Origin: a bacterium | GTDB taxonomy: Bacteria > Spirochaetota > Spirochaetia > JABEVK01 | DNA length: 6,350 nt | Direction: 5' to 3' | Assembly (NCBI GenBank): GCA_021781625.1 | Contig: JAJXWL010000122.1 | Coordinates: forward strand, 1 to 6,350 | Shown here: piece by piece, positions 1 to 6,350 of the stretch | How positions within the stretch are numbered: position 1 is the first letter of the stretch | Layout of the letters: every line of letters begins with the position of its first letter | Program-made: the position numbers and the translations under genes | Notes under the pieces: model-generated | The model's database searches: none | What the model saw: the letters and a program-made list of their open reading frames with translations, nothing else | Told to the model about the DNA's origin: nothing

Positions 1-1
1 A

Positions 2-394
2 ATTCGTAAATACAATATTATTTATGATGCCGTTGAGGATATTCGCCAGGCTATGGAAGGGATGTTGGCTCCTGAACTTCGCGAGGAAGTTATCGGTCAA
101 GCCGAAGTTCGTGATTCCTTTAAAGTGCCTAAAATCGGCTTAATTGCTGGGTGTATGGTTACTCAGGGTAAAGTTAAACGTGGTGTGAATGTTAATGTTA
201 TCCGTGACGGTATTCAAGTTTACAGTGGAAAGCTTAGTTCACTACGTAGGTTTAAAGATGATGCTCGTGAGGTAGCTGAAGGCTATGAATGCGGTATTGG
301 GATCGAAAATTTCCAAGACATTCAGCTTGGCGATATTTTTGAGTTCATAGAAATCATTAAGGTCGCGAAGAAACTTGGTGATTCTAGAGCTTAA
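2..394 (+). CDS. infB: Translation initiation factor IF-2, C-terminal part (5'-truncated by window edge)
   Basis: The last 130 codons of IF-2, the GTPase that brings initiator fMet-tRNA to the 30S subunit and promotes subunit joining. The GTPase domain lies outside the window. What is seen is the end of domain III followed by the C-terminal beta-barrel that binds fMet-tRNA. Recognisable signatures are RQAMEGML, then VRDSFKVPKIGLIAGCMVTQGKV, then LRRFKDDAREV, and finally YECGIGIENFQDIQLGDIFE, which matches the ECGIG-x-x-N-x-x-D-x-x-x-GD block of the family. The reading frame is open from the first full codon to a TAA at 392-394. The tail ends in KKLGDSRA, a few residues longer than the E. coli ending as I recall it. 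It is followed by rbfA after 3 nt, as in the standard nusA-infB operon. An internal ATG at 53 is not a real start, because family sequence continues upstream of it. Confidence 0.97.
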   Translation: MRKYNIIYDAVEDIRQAMEGMLAPELREEVIGQAEVRDSFKVPKIGLIAGCMVTQGKVKRGVNVNVIRDGIQVYSGKLSSLRRFKDDAREVAEGYECGIGIENFQDIQLGDIFEFIEIIKVAKKLGDSRA

Positions 395-397
395 AAA

Positions 398-748
398 ATG
401 AATGAAATCAGAAAGCGAAAGGTGGAAAGTCTCCTCCAGGCAAAGCTGGCGGAGATGATTCTCCTTCAAGACATTAAAGACCCTCGTATCAATACCTTTC
501 TCTGTGTCAATCGCGTTGATGTCTCAAATGATCTTTCGTATGGAAAAGTATATGTTGGATCTTTTCAACGAGATTCTACGCTCGAGAAAGCTGTTGAGGC
601 TTTGAACCATGCGGTCGGTTATATTCATGGGGTTTTAGGAAAAAAACTTCCTTTGAGGTCAGTTCCTCATTTAACCTTTCTTGTTGACCATTCTATCGAA
701 GATGCGATGTCGTTAAATCGAAAAATTGATGAAATCAATGCCCAATGA
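398..748 (+). CDS. rbfA: 30S ribosome-binding factor RbfA
   Basis: A 116-residue cytoplasmic assembly factor that binds the immature 30S subunit and is needed for maturation of the 16S rRNA 5' end and for cold adaptation. Its length is normal for the family. The single domain is a type II KH-like fold. Visible family signatures are DPR at 28-30, VDVSNDL at 40-46, the helix-kink AxG (A72-V-G74) inside LNHAVGYI, LPLRSVPHLTF at 84-94 and DHS at 97-99. The ATG lies 3 nt after the infB stop. Only a weak Shine-Dalgarno-like AGAG (386-389) precedes it, so translation is probably coupled to infB. The 3' end overlaps truB. Identification is firm from the family pattern and from position between infB and truB. 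Confidence 0.95.
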   Translation: MNEIRKRKVESLLQAKLAEMILLQDIKDPRINTFLCVNRVDVSNDLSYGKVYVGSFQRDSTLEKAVEALNHAVGYIHGVLGKKLPLRSVPHLTFLVDHSIEDAMSLNRKIDEINAQ

Positions 749-1568
749 AAAAAATCATCAGTTTATTCTTTACCATAAGCCCGTAGGTGTTACCTCTTTT
801 CAAGCGTTGTCGCCGTTAAAAAGGGTGTGGGGAAAGAGGCTCGGGCATACAGGAACTTTGGATCAGTTTGCTCACGGTCTATTAGGAGTGCTTACTGGGA
901 ACCTTACAAAATTGGTTCCACTGTTGACTGGCTTAGATAAAATCTATGAAGCTGTTGTCGAATTTGGTCGGCAAACAGATACCTTAGATCCCGACGGGGT
1001 CGTGATTTCTCATGGAAGGGTTCCAGGTTTTGAGGAACTTCAAGAAAGTTTGCTCAAATTTCAAGGCGATCTTTGGCAAACCCCTCCAGAGTACTCCGCA
1101 GTCCATGTCAATGGCAAACGAGCTTCTCAATTAGCTCGCTCAGGTGCGAGCGTCGCTTTAGCGCCAAGAAAAATTCAAATCTTTGAGTTACAACTGCTTG
1201 ATTGGACCCCCCCTTTCGCTAAGATTAGAGTTCATTGTTCAAAAGGAACTTATATTCGCGCCCTAGCGCGTGATTGGGCTTTGTCGATGGGAACTTTCGG
1301 TATGCTTACCTCTTTATTTCGTCAGCAAGTAGGGCCCTTCCTTTGTCCTGAACACCAAGAAATTTTGACGCCACGTCAGCTTTTTCAAAGTTTAAATATC
1401 CCAGTTTACACGACAGAACAGCCTGAGCAAGCCAGATTTGGGCGGCCTCCGGGGCTGTGGGGAAACTGGGACCCTGTGCCACAGGTAGCAATCATGGACA
1501 AGGATGATAACTTGGTTGCGGTTTTAAAATGGGAAGGTGATTGGCAATATCACTTTGTCTGTGCGTAA
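738..1568 (+). CDS. truB: tRNA pseudouridine(55) synthase TruB
   Basis: Converts uridine 55 in the T-loop of tRNAs to pseudouridine and also acts as a tRNA folding chaperone in the cytoplasm. With the ATG at 738 it is 276 residues, somewhat shorter than the E. coli enzyme. The catalytic aspartate is D42 in GHTGTLDQFAHGLL. The active-site tyrosine is Y70 in KIYEAVVEFG, followed by QTDTLDPDG, TPPEYSAVHVNGKRAS (115-130) and the basic KGTYIRALARD segment with R174. From about residue 205 there is a short, divergent C-terminal region, possibly a reduced PUA-like domain. The usual proline after the catalytic LD is Q. In-frame alternative starts are TTG 726 and ATG 729; none has a clear ribosome binding site. 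I chose 738 because homology begins at about residue 9 and the overlap with rbfA is then smallest. The TDTLDPDG style resembles spirochaete TruB from memory. Confidence 0.95.
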   Translation: MPNEKNHQFILYHKPVGVTSFQALSPLKRVWGKRLGHTGTLDQFAHGLLGVLTGNLTKLVPLLTGLDKIYEAVVEFGRQTDTLDPDGVVISHGRVPGFEELQESLLKFQGDLWQTPPEYSAVHVNGKRASQLARSGASVALAPRKIQIFELQLLDWTPPFAKIRVHCSKGTYIRALARDWALSMGTFGMLTSLFRQQVGPFLCPEHQEILTPRQLFQSLNIPVYTTEQPEQARFGRPPGLWGNWDPVPQVAIMDKDDNLVAVLKWEGDWQYHFVCA

Positions 1569-2317
1569 TGAAACTAACAGAATGGTCTGATCGTAAAAAC
1601 AATCGCTTAACCTCTTCTGAACCCTTCAATGCTACTATTGGCGTGTTCGATGGGATCCACCTTGGGCATCAAAGGCTCTTGCACCGACTGGCGGAATATG
1701 GAGAAAAATCTCTTGTCGTCACGTTTCGCAATAATCCTAAAGAGGTTTTACGGCCAGAGCTTTTTGGTGGACATCTGATCTCGTGGAATGAAAAACTCAG
1801 ACGGCTTGAAGCTTTGAAAGTAGATGAAGTTCTTTGGATTGACTTTTCGCCGGAATTTGCTACAATGACGGCGGATGTTTTTTTGGAAACACTTCAAAAG
1901 CTGTATTCCCTAAGGAATTTGGTTTTGGGTTGGAACTTTCGTCTAGGACGTCATCCCGGTCTGGGAGTTGATGATCTGGAGCAGATATTTAAAAATGGCT
2001 CAATAGAAGTTATTGATCCAGTATTTTATCAACAGGTACCCGTATCCAGTTCAGAAGTTCGTAAAGCTGTTCATAATGGGCATCTGTCTTTGGCTGCGCG
2101 TCTTTTGGGAAGGCCCTACCGTTTAGAAGTGCCAGAGGCAGAGTACGTTTCAGGGGGGTTTTGGGCTCCCCGAAAGGCCTGGAATCAAGTTCTTCCCAAA
2201 CCAGGAAAGTATCCGATTTTTGCTGGTCAGAAATCGGTGTTAACAGTAGAAAAGGACGGGTTGTTCTGGGAGTCTCCCCTGGGGCCCGTAGCAAAAGAAA
2301 TTATTTTTGAGGAGTAG
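1568..2317 (+). CDS. ribF: FAD synthetase (RibF-type FMN adenylyltransferase) lacking a recognisable riboflavin kinase domain
   Basis: 249 residues. The N-terminal two thirds are the nucleotidyltransferase domain that makes FAD from FMN and ATP. Signatures are GVFDGIHLGHQ at 25-35 with the HxGH motif (H31, H34), TFRNNP at 52-57 (usually TFxPHP), GWNFRLGR at 121-128 and the end-of-domain VSSSEVRKAVHNG, then LLGRPY at 179-184. Bifunctional RibF (about 310 residues) continues with a flavokinase barrel carrying a GR-x-LGFPTAN motif. Here only about 65 residues follow, with no PTAN motif. One piece, LPKPGKY at 209-215, resembles a kinase barrel strand (LPxxGVY), so this may be a decayed remnant. 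The ATG overlaps the truB stop by one base (TAATG), suggesting coupling. TTG 1541 in frame would only add the hydrophobic MAISLCLCV and is less likely. Riboflavin kinase activity is therefore doubtful. Confidence 0.88.
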   Translation: MKLTEWSDRKNNRLTSSEPFNATIGVFDGIHLGHQRLLHRLAEYGEKSLVVTFRNNPKEVLRPELFGGHLISWNEKLRRLEALKVDEVLWIDFSPEFATMTADVFLETLQKLYSLRNLVLGWNFRLGRHPGLGVDDLEQIFKNGSIEVIDPVFYQQVPVSSSEVRKAVHNGHLSLAARLLGRPYRLEVPEAEYVSGGFWAPRKAWNQVLPKPGKYPIFAGQKSVLTVEKDGLFWESPLGPVAKEIIFEE

Positions 2318-2320
2318 GAG
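2315..2320 (+). promoter_or_regulatory. Ribosome binding site of rpsO
   Basis: TAGGAG, within a purine-rich run GAGGAGTAGGAG, lies 6 nt before the rpsO ATG and includes the ribF stop codon TAG. It is the strongest Shine-Dalgarno signal at any gene junction in the window, fitting the high demand for a ribosomal protein. Confidence 0.8.
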
Positions 2321-2326
2321 TACAAA

Positions 2327-2596
2327 ATGGCTTTAACCAAGGAAGATAAGGCTAAAATTGTCGCCGAGTTCGGCGGAAACGTTGGAAATACAGGCTCGAC
2401 CGAAGTACAGGTGGCCTTATTGACAGCGCGAATCAATTATTTAACCGAGCATTTTCAAGTTGCAAAAAAAGACCACAATTCACGTCGCGGTCTGCTGCTA
2501 TTAGTAGGTCAACGGCGTCGGCTTTTAAGGTACCTCCAGAACAATAACCTGGAAGGCTATCGCGCGCTTATTGCTAAGCTCGGACTAAGAAAATAA
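2327..2596 (+). CDS. rpsO: 30S ribosomal protein S15
   Basis: 89 residues, the same length as E. coli S15. A primary-binding protein of the 30S platform that contacts helices 20-22 of 16S rRNA and, on the assembled ribosome, helps form a bridge to the 50S subunit. Family signatures are [21 protein letters not shown] (22-42), [11 protein letters not shown] (47-57), the arginine-rich [10 protein letters not shown] (61-70) and the C-terminal LIAKLGLRK. The rRNA-contacting residues H42, D49 and S52 are all present. The ATG has a strong ribosome binding site that overlaps the ribF stop codon. In other bacteria S15 represses its own mRNA through a leader structure. Here the leader would have to lie inside the 3' end of ribF, and I could not establish one by eye. 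Confidence 0.98.
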   Translation: MALTKEDKAKIVAEFGGNVGNTGSTEVQVALLTARINYLTEHFQVAKKDHNSRRGLLLLVGQRRRLLRYLQNNNLEGYRALIAKLGLRK

Positions 2597-2597
2597 C

Positions 2598-2601
2598 GAG
2601 G
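2598..2601 (+). promoter_or_regulatory. Ribosome binding site of pnp
   Basis: GAGG lies just after the rpsO stop codon and 5 nt before the ATG at 2607. It supports that ATG over the next in-frame ATG at 2622, which has no comparable signal. Confidence 0.7.
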
Positions 2602-2606
2602 CTTTT

Positions 2607-4724
2607 ATGCACCAAGTCCGTATGAAAATCGGCCAAGAAGAGCTAGTTCTCGAAACGGGTCGAATGGCCAAACAGGCAAATGGCGCGGTTTACGCAACCT
2701 ACGGAGGTTCAGCAGTCTTGGCGACTGTTTGTTGTGCCTCCAGTCCCACCGAAGGGTTAGATTTCGTTCCTTTGTCTGTTGAGTATAATGAAAAATACTA
2801 TGCTGCCGGAAAAATTCCCGGTGGCTTTCTTAAGCGAGAAGGGCGCCCTAAGGATAAGGAAATTTTGGTTTCCCGATTAATTGACCGTCCTATTCGTCCG
2901 CTTTTTGATAAAAAATTTGCTCGGGAAATTCAAATTGTTCCTACAACAGTTTCTACCGATCAAATTAATCCTCCCGATGTCTTGGGAATGATAGCCGCAT
3001 TTGCGGCTGTGTCTATTTCTGATATTCCTTTTGCAGGACCAGTAGGTGCTGTCCGGATTGCTAACGTCCGTGGCGAGCTGGTTGTAAACCCCACGTTCGA
3101 TCAAATCGAAGCGTCTGATCTAGAAATTGTGGTGGCGGGAACAGAAGAAGGCATCACTATGGTCGAAGGGGGAGCTCAGGAGGTTCCTGAATCTTTGCTT
3201 CTTTCGGCTATTGAAATGGCAGAAGGGTACATTAAGGAACTCTGCCGTATTCAGAAAGAATTAGTCGCTATGGCAGGAAAGGCAAAATTGCCCCTACCGG
3301 TTTTTGAAGAAAAGAAACTTTCTCAAGAAAAAGCGGTTTGGGATTATGCTTACCCCAAAATGGAAGTTGCCTGTTTTGTTAAGGGCAAATTTTCTCGTGT
3401 CGATGCGATAAAAGCCGTTAGAGCAGAAGTGATCGAGCATTTTAAAGCGTCCCTCCCTGATGAAGAGCTTGGTCTTATTCCTTCTTTGATTGACGACATG
3501 GAGCGACATATTCTGCGGGAAAGTATTTTGGCCAAAGAATTGCGTTGCGACGGCCGTAATACACGTCAGATTCGCCCGATTACTTGCGAGATTGATCTTT
3601 TGCCGAGAACCCACGGTTCCGCCTTGTTTACGCGGGGGGAAACTCAGGCCTTAGCGATTTCGACCTTGGGAACGGTCTTTGATGAGCAGATCATGGACGA
3701 TATTGACGGCGACAAGCGTGCAACATTCATGTTGCACTATAACTTCCCGCCGTTCTCAGTCGGGGAAACCGGTCGTTTATCCACAGGACGTCGCGAAATT
3801 GGTCATGGCCATTTAGCACAACGGTCTTTGCAGAATGTTCTGCCCAAGTACGAAGAATTTCCTTATACGGTCCGTGTGGTCTCTGAAATTCTTGAGTCGA
3901 ATGGTTCTTCTTCGATGGCGACGGTTTGCGGTGGTTCATTGTCCTTGCTGTCAGCTGGGGTACCGATGAAACGTCCTGTTGCCGGCATTGCGATGGGCTT
4001 GGTGACCGATGGAAGTCGGTGGAAAGTCCTTTCGGATATCCTAGGTGAAGAGGACCATCTCGGTGATATGGACTTTAAAGTTGCCGGAACTGAGAAAGGT
4101 ATTACTGGGTTCCAGATGGATATCAAGGTTTCGAATGTTACCCGCGAAATCATGACTCAGGCTTTGGACCAAGCTCGTGAGGGCCGAATGCATATCCTGG
4201 GAATCATGAACAAGGTCATTGAAAAACCTGCCTCGAATATTTCTGTTTATGCCCCGAAAATCCTCAAAATGAAGGTCGACCAAGACAAGATTGGGATGAT
4301 CATCGGACCAGGCGGCAAAAACGTCAAAGCAATTTCGGAAGAAACTGGTGCTACTGTCAACATTGATAATGATGGCACGATCACGATTTATAGTCGAAAC
4401 CGAGAAGGTGCTGAAATTGCCCAAGCGAAAATCAAAGGCATGGTAGAAGATCCAGAAGTTGGCAGTGTTTATCTAGGCACTGTAAAACGCCTTATGGATT
4501 TTGGCGCGTTTATCGAAATTCTCCCTGGTAAGGAAGGATTATGTCACATTTCGAAGCTGGCAAAAGAACGTGTTAATGCTGTGTCTGATATTCTCAAGGA
4601 AAATCAACAAATCAAGGTTCGTCTTGTCGAAATTGATAAAATGGGCCGCTTGAATTTGAGTGTTGTTGATGTTCCCGAGGAAGAATGGTCAAAGAGGAGT
4701 GAGCGGCCCGCCCCTCGAAGGTGA
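2607..4724 (+). CDS. pnp: Polyribonucleotide nucleotidyltransferase (PNPase)
   Basis: 705 residues, close to the 711 of E. coli. A trimeric cytoplasmic 3'-5' exoribonuclease that uses phosphate to degrade RNA to nucleoside diphosphates and can run in reverse to add tails. Domains are: first RNase PH-like core (about 1-150) with the [20 protein letters not shown] and [11 protein letters not shown] blocks; helical linker (about 150-310); second, catalytic RNase PH-like core (about 315-545); KH (about 555-612) with its GPGG loop at 567-570; and S1 (about 618-688), with [19 protein letters not shown]. The metal and catalytic residues D483, D489 and K491 in [10 protein letters not shown] are intact, as are the phosphate-binding RR (395-396) and SSS (434-436). 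The tail after S1 is short and basic (RPAPRR), with no long RNase E-binding extension. It follows rpsO after 10 nt and overlaps the M16 gene by 4 nt (GTGA). Confidence 0.98.
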   Translation: MHQVRMKIGQEELVLETGRMAKQANGAVYATYGGSAVLATVCCASSPTEGLDFVPLSVEYNEKYYAAGKIPGGFLKREGRPKDKEILVSRLIDRPIRPLFDKKFAREIQIVPTTVSTDQINPPDVLGMIAAFAAVSISDIPFAGPVGAVRIANVRGELVVNPTFDQIEASDLEIVVAGTEEGITMVEGGAQEVPESLLLSAIEMAEGYIKELCRIQKELVAMAGKAKLPLPVFEEKKLSQEKAVWDYAYPKMEVACFVKGKFSRVDAIKAVRAEVIEHFKASLPDEELGLIPSLIDDMERHILRESILAKELRCDGRNTRQIRPITCEIDLLPRTHGSALFTRGETQALAISTLGTVFDEQIMDDIDGDKRATFMLHYNFPPFSVGETGRLSTGRREIGHGHLAQRSLQNVLPKYEEFPYTVRVVSEILESNGSSSMATVCGGSLSLLSAGVPMKRPVAGIAMGLVTDGSRWKVLSDILGEEDHLGDMDFKVAGTEKGITGFQMDIKVSNVTREIMTQALDQAREGRMHILGIMNKVIEKPASNISVYAPKILKMKVDQDKIGMIIGPGGKNVKAISEETGATVNIDNDGTITIYSRNREGAEIAQAKIKGMVEDPEVGSVYLGTVKRLMDFGAFIEILPGKEGLCHISKLAKERVNAVSDILKENQQIKVRLVEIDKMGRLNLSVVDVPEEEWSKRSERPAPRR

Positions 4725-4725
4725 G
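4718..4725 (+). promoter_or_regulatory. Probable ribosome binding site inside the pnp/M16 overlap
   Basis: AAGGTGAG matches the AGGTGA part of an ideal Shine-Dalgarno sequence. It overlaps the candidate GTG start at 4721, but is well placed for an in-frame TTG at 4730 (4 nt after the motif, about 8 nt after the aligned GG). It therefore bears on which start the peptidase uses. Confidence 0.45.
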
Positions 4726-5998
4726 CTCTTTGACAAGAGAATTGCTCGGCCGTCATTCGTTACGTTACGGTACTGAAATGCTCTGGGAAGTTCTGCCTGG
4801 TCACCAGGTGGCTTCCTTGGGCTTTTTTTATTCTGTTGGGTCTCGTGAAGATCCAGCGGGCAAAGAAGGCCTTGCCCACTTTGTGGAACACTTTCTCTTT
4901 AAAGGAACAAGGTCGTTTACGGCATCCACTTTAGCTCGTGAAATTGAGCGGCTTGGTGGTGAGATAAATGCCTATACTGACCGTACGGAGATTGGATTTA
5001 CCTGTACAGTTCCAGTCACCTCGTGGGAAACAGCACTCCTTGTTCTAATTGAACTTTGTTGTTTCCCTACCTTTCCGGAGCAGGAATTTCAAAAAGAAAA
5101 GAATGTAATTCTCAGTGAGATTCAATCGGCCAATGAAGATCCTGAAGAGCTTTCGTATGAATTATTTTTAAGTCGTATTCATCCCGGACACCCCGAACTG
5201 CACCCCGTTGGTGGGACGGTTTCTAGTGTAACCCAACTAACTTTGGAAGATCTCACGACTTGGAAGGCGGAGTTTCTGCGTGATGACGCCTTGATTTTTG
5301 CCTGGGCTGGCGATTTAGATCCCATAACTGTAGGAGCACGTTTTGAACTGCTTCGTGGCGTTCGGGAACAAACCCTAGCAAAACAACGATTGCTTCCCGT
5401 TCTCAAACCCCGCACTTTTGTTGGTTACGAGAATTCTGACTTTCAGATGCTTCAGGTCATTCTAGGCTGGCATTACCCACAAAAGCCCGAGATCTCAACC
5501 TCCATGGCTTTACAAGTATTTAGCGCCTTCTGGGCCGAAACTATGATTTCACGCTTATTTCAAAACCTCAGAGAAAACTTAGGTCTTTGTTACGCCGTTG
5601 GAAGTCAGGTGTGGGAAACTGAAGATCTTAGTGGGGTTCACACCTTTTTGTCGGCGTCTCCCGAGCAGGCCAAGGAACTTTTGCTCGCTCTTAGGCTTCA
5701 GATCAAAGACCTTGAGCATCCTCCCACGCTCCAAGAATGGGAAGACGCCAAAAATGCCCTAGCCGGTTCACTACTGATAGCTTCCGAGCGCTGTGAAGCT
5801 CGAATGCTTAGGTTATTTGCGCATTGGAACCGATGGAGGCAGATCCCCGTTTGGAGCGAGACCTACCAGCAGATTCTTTCGCTGGAGAGGGAACCATTTT
5901 GGTCAATCTGGAAAAATACTTGTCAGCTGGACCAGACATCTTTGCTTTTGTGGGGCAAAGATGCCAAGAAAATCCTGAAAAAAGTTGGTTGGTCGTGA
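4721..5998 (+). CDS. M16-family zinc metallopeptidase (pitrilysin / processing-peptidase-like)
   Basis: 425 residues from GTG 4721, the size of a single M16B subunit carrying two homologous halves. The inverted zinc motif is H53-F-V-E56-H57, with the third ligand E133 spaced 75 residues further on, inside [18 protein letters not shown], so the active site is complete. The C-terminal half holds the substrate-binding motif [13 protein letters not shown] with R284 and Y291. No signal peptide or membrane segment is visible, so it is probably cytoplasmic and probably dimeric. M16 enzymes cut peptides in a closed chamber; the substrate here is unknown. Neighbouring pnp is a familiar setting, as in Bacillus (mlpA) and Mycobacterium (pepR). 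The GTG overlaps the pnp stop as GTGA, implying coupling. TTG 4730, three codons on, has a better ribosome binding site. Confidence 0.93.
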   Translation: MSSLTRELLGRHSLRYGTEMLWEVLPGHQVASLGFFYSVGSREDPAGKEGLAHFVEHFLFKGTRSFTASTLAREIERLGGEINAYTDRTEIGFTCTVPVTSWETALLVLIELCCFPTFPEQEFQKEKNVILSEIQSANEDPEELSYELFLSRIHPGHPELHPVGGTVSSVTQLTLEDLTTWKAEFLRDDALIFAWAGDLDPITVGARFELLRGVREQTLAKQRLLPVLKPRTFVGYENSDFQMLQVILGWHYPQKPEISTSMALQVFSAFWAETMISRLFQNLRENLGLCYAVGSQVWETEDLSGVHTFLSASPEQAKELLLALRLQIKDLEHPPTLQEWEDAKNALAGSLLIASERCEARMLRLFAHWNRWRQIPVWSETYQQILSLEREPFWSIWKNTCQLDQTSLLLWGKDAKKILKKVGWS

Positions 5999-6350
5999 AC
6001 AAGATTCTAGGGCCCACCATCGGTTTTGTGTTTTTATTCCTTTCCTGTCTAACAGCACCCCGCATGCAGGCGCCTCCAGTTTGGCTGTCTACCCCCCATA
6101 AGTTTAGCGCCTCCGATTCTAAGCGAGACGCCACTATTCTTTTACCCCCCGAAAGTTTTGTTACAACGCCATATCATCTGGTTAACCTTGCGGCCAACCC
6201 GCTCTATCACCCTCAGCAACACTTACCCCCCAGTCGCTTCATGTCTCAACATTTTCTCGATTGGCAAAAGATTTTTTCAACGTTGGATTTAGGAAAAAAG
6301 ATTGTTCTTTTGCAACACTTGACCAATTTGTCACACGATTTTCCTGAAAA
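5995..6350 (+). CDS. Probable lipoprotein of unknown function (5' part, runs off the window)
   Basis: Open from GTG 5995 to the window end (118 codons, no stop). The GTG overlaps the peptidase stop as GTGA, the same 4-nt arrangement as at the pnp/M16 junction. The N-terminus reads [18 protein letters not shown]: one basic residue, a hydrophobic stretch, then FLSC with Cys18, which fits a relaxed spirochaetal-type lipobox better than the strict LAGC form. The predicted mature part begins CLTAPRMQAPPVWL and is rich in proline and histidine, with PP pairs encoded by runs of six C. No Shine-Dalgarno sequence is evident, so expression probably depends on coupling. I recognise no domain in the visible part. 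It could equally be a secreted or membrane-anchored protein if the Cys is not lipidated. The frame is supported by its length, the overlap and the signal sequence. Confidence 0.72.
   Translation, partial: MNKILGPTIGFVFLFLSCLTAPRMQAPPVWLSTPHKFSASDSKRDATILLPPESFVTTPYHLVNLAANPLYHPQQHLPPSRFMSQHFLDWQKIFSTLDLGKKIVLLQHLTNLSHDFPE

Noticed and set aside
745..786. ATGA overlap at the rbfA stop that opens a small frame reading MKKIISLFFTISP, like a signal-peptide start.
   Set aside because: It stops after 13 codons at a TAG. The frame that continues with unmistakable TruB sequence is the one of ATG 738. This is a chance decoy.
1473..1485. Short inverted repeat CCTGT-GCC-ACAGG, considered as a terminator or regulatory hairpin.
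   Set aside because: The stem is only 5 bp, there is no following T run, and it lies inside truB coding sequence.
1541..1567. Upstream TTG start for ribF preceded by GGAAGGTGA.
   Set aside because: The Shine-Dalgarno match abuts the TTG with no spacer and is truB coding sequence. The nine added residues do not look like RibF, and the TAATG junction at 1568 fits the operon style.
2420..2448. Perfect TTGACA in rpsO, considered as a -35 box for a pnp promoter.
   Set aside because: No acceptable -10 hexamer sits 16-18 nt downstream (the hexamer at a 17-nt spacer reads AACCGA), and the segment is conserved S15 coding sequence.
4041..4424. Minus-strand open frame of 127 codons opposite pnp.
   Set aside because: It lies entirely opposite the catalytic and KH regions of pnp, its translation resembles no known family, and other minus-strand frames show the same shadow pattern.
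4730..4758. TTGACA at the start of the M16 gene as a promoter element.
   Set aside because: The hexamer at the right distance reads TCATTC, not a -10 box, and the site lies inside the coding region.

Overview
This window is a stretch of the widely conserved bacterial translation and RNA-metabolism operon, with every recognised gene on the + strand. The order is the 3' end of infB, then rbfA, truB, ribF, rpsO, pnp, an M16-family zinc peptidase gene, and the 5' part of a gene for a probable lipoprotein that runs off the end. The part from infB to pnp matches the order known from Bacillus and, without ribF, from E. coli. An M16 peptidase next to pnp is also seen in Bacillus and Mycobacterium.

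The source is a bacterium of moderate GC (160 G+C in the 350 bases I counted by hand at 6001-6350, about 46%). I infer a spirochaete (Spirochaetota, Treponema/Spirochaeta-like). TruB has an active-site segment of the type GHTGTLD-x-FA-x-GLL followed by TDTLDPDG. RibF is short, with TFRNNP in place of the usual TFxPHP. The last gene has a relaxed lipobox of spirochaetal type. This rests on memory of family sequences, not on a search, so confidence is moderate.

Packing is extremely tight. Gaps are 3 nt (infB-rbfA), 9 nt (ribF-rpsO) and 10 nt (rpsO-pnp). The other junctions overlap: 11 nt (rbfA-truB, for the start chosen here), 1 nt (truB-ribF), and 4 nt at each end of the peptidase gene. No non-coding stretch exceeds 10 nt, and I see no terminator, RNA gene, repeat element, mobile element or CRISPR array. 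The arrangement implies one long transcript with translational coupling. Clear Shine-Dalgarno sequences appear before rpsO and pnp, and possibly before the peptidase gene.

Functionally, IF-2, RbfA, TruB and S15 serve translation initiation, 30S maturation, tRNA pseudouridine-55 formation and 30S structure. PNPase handles RNA turnover. RibF makes FAD. The peptidase and lipoprotein are additions at the 3' end.

I did not find a new biological system. The points most worth checking are the RibF that appears to have lost its riboflavin kinase domain, and the unidentified C-rich lipoprotein gene at the right edge.
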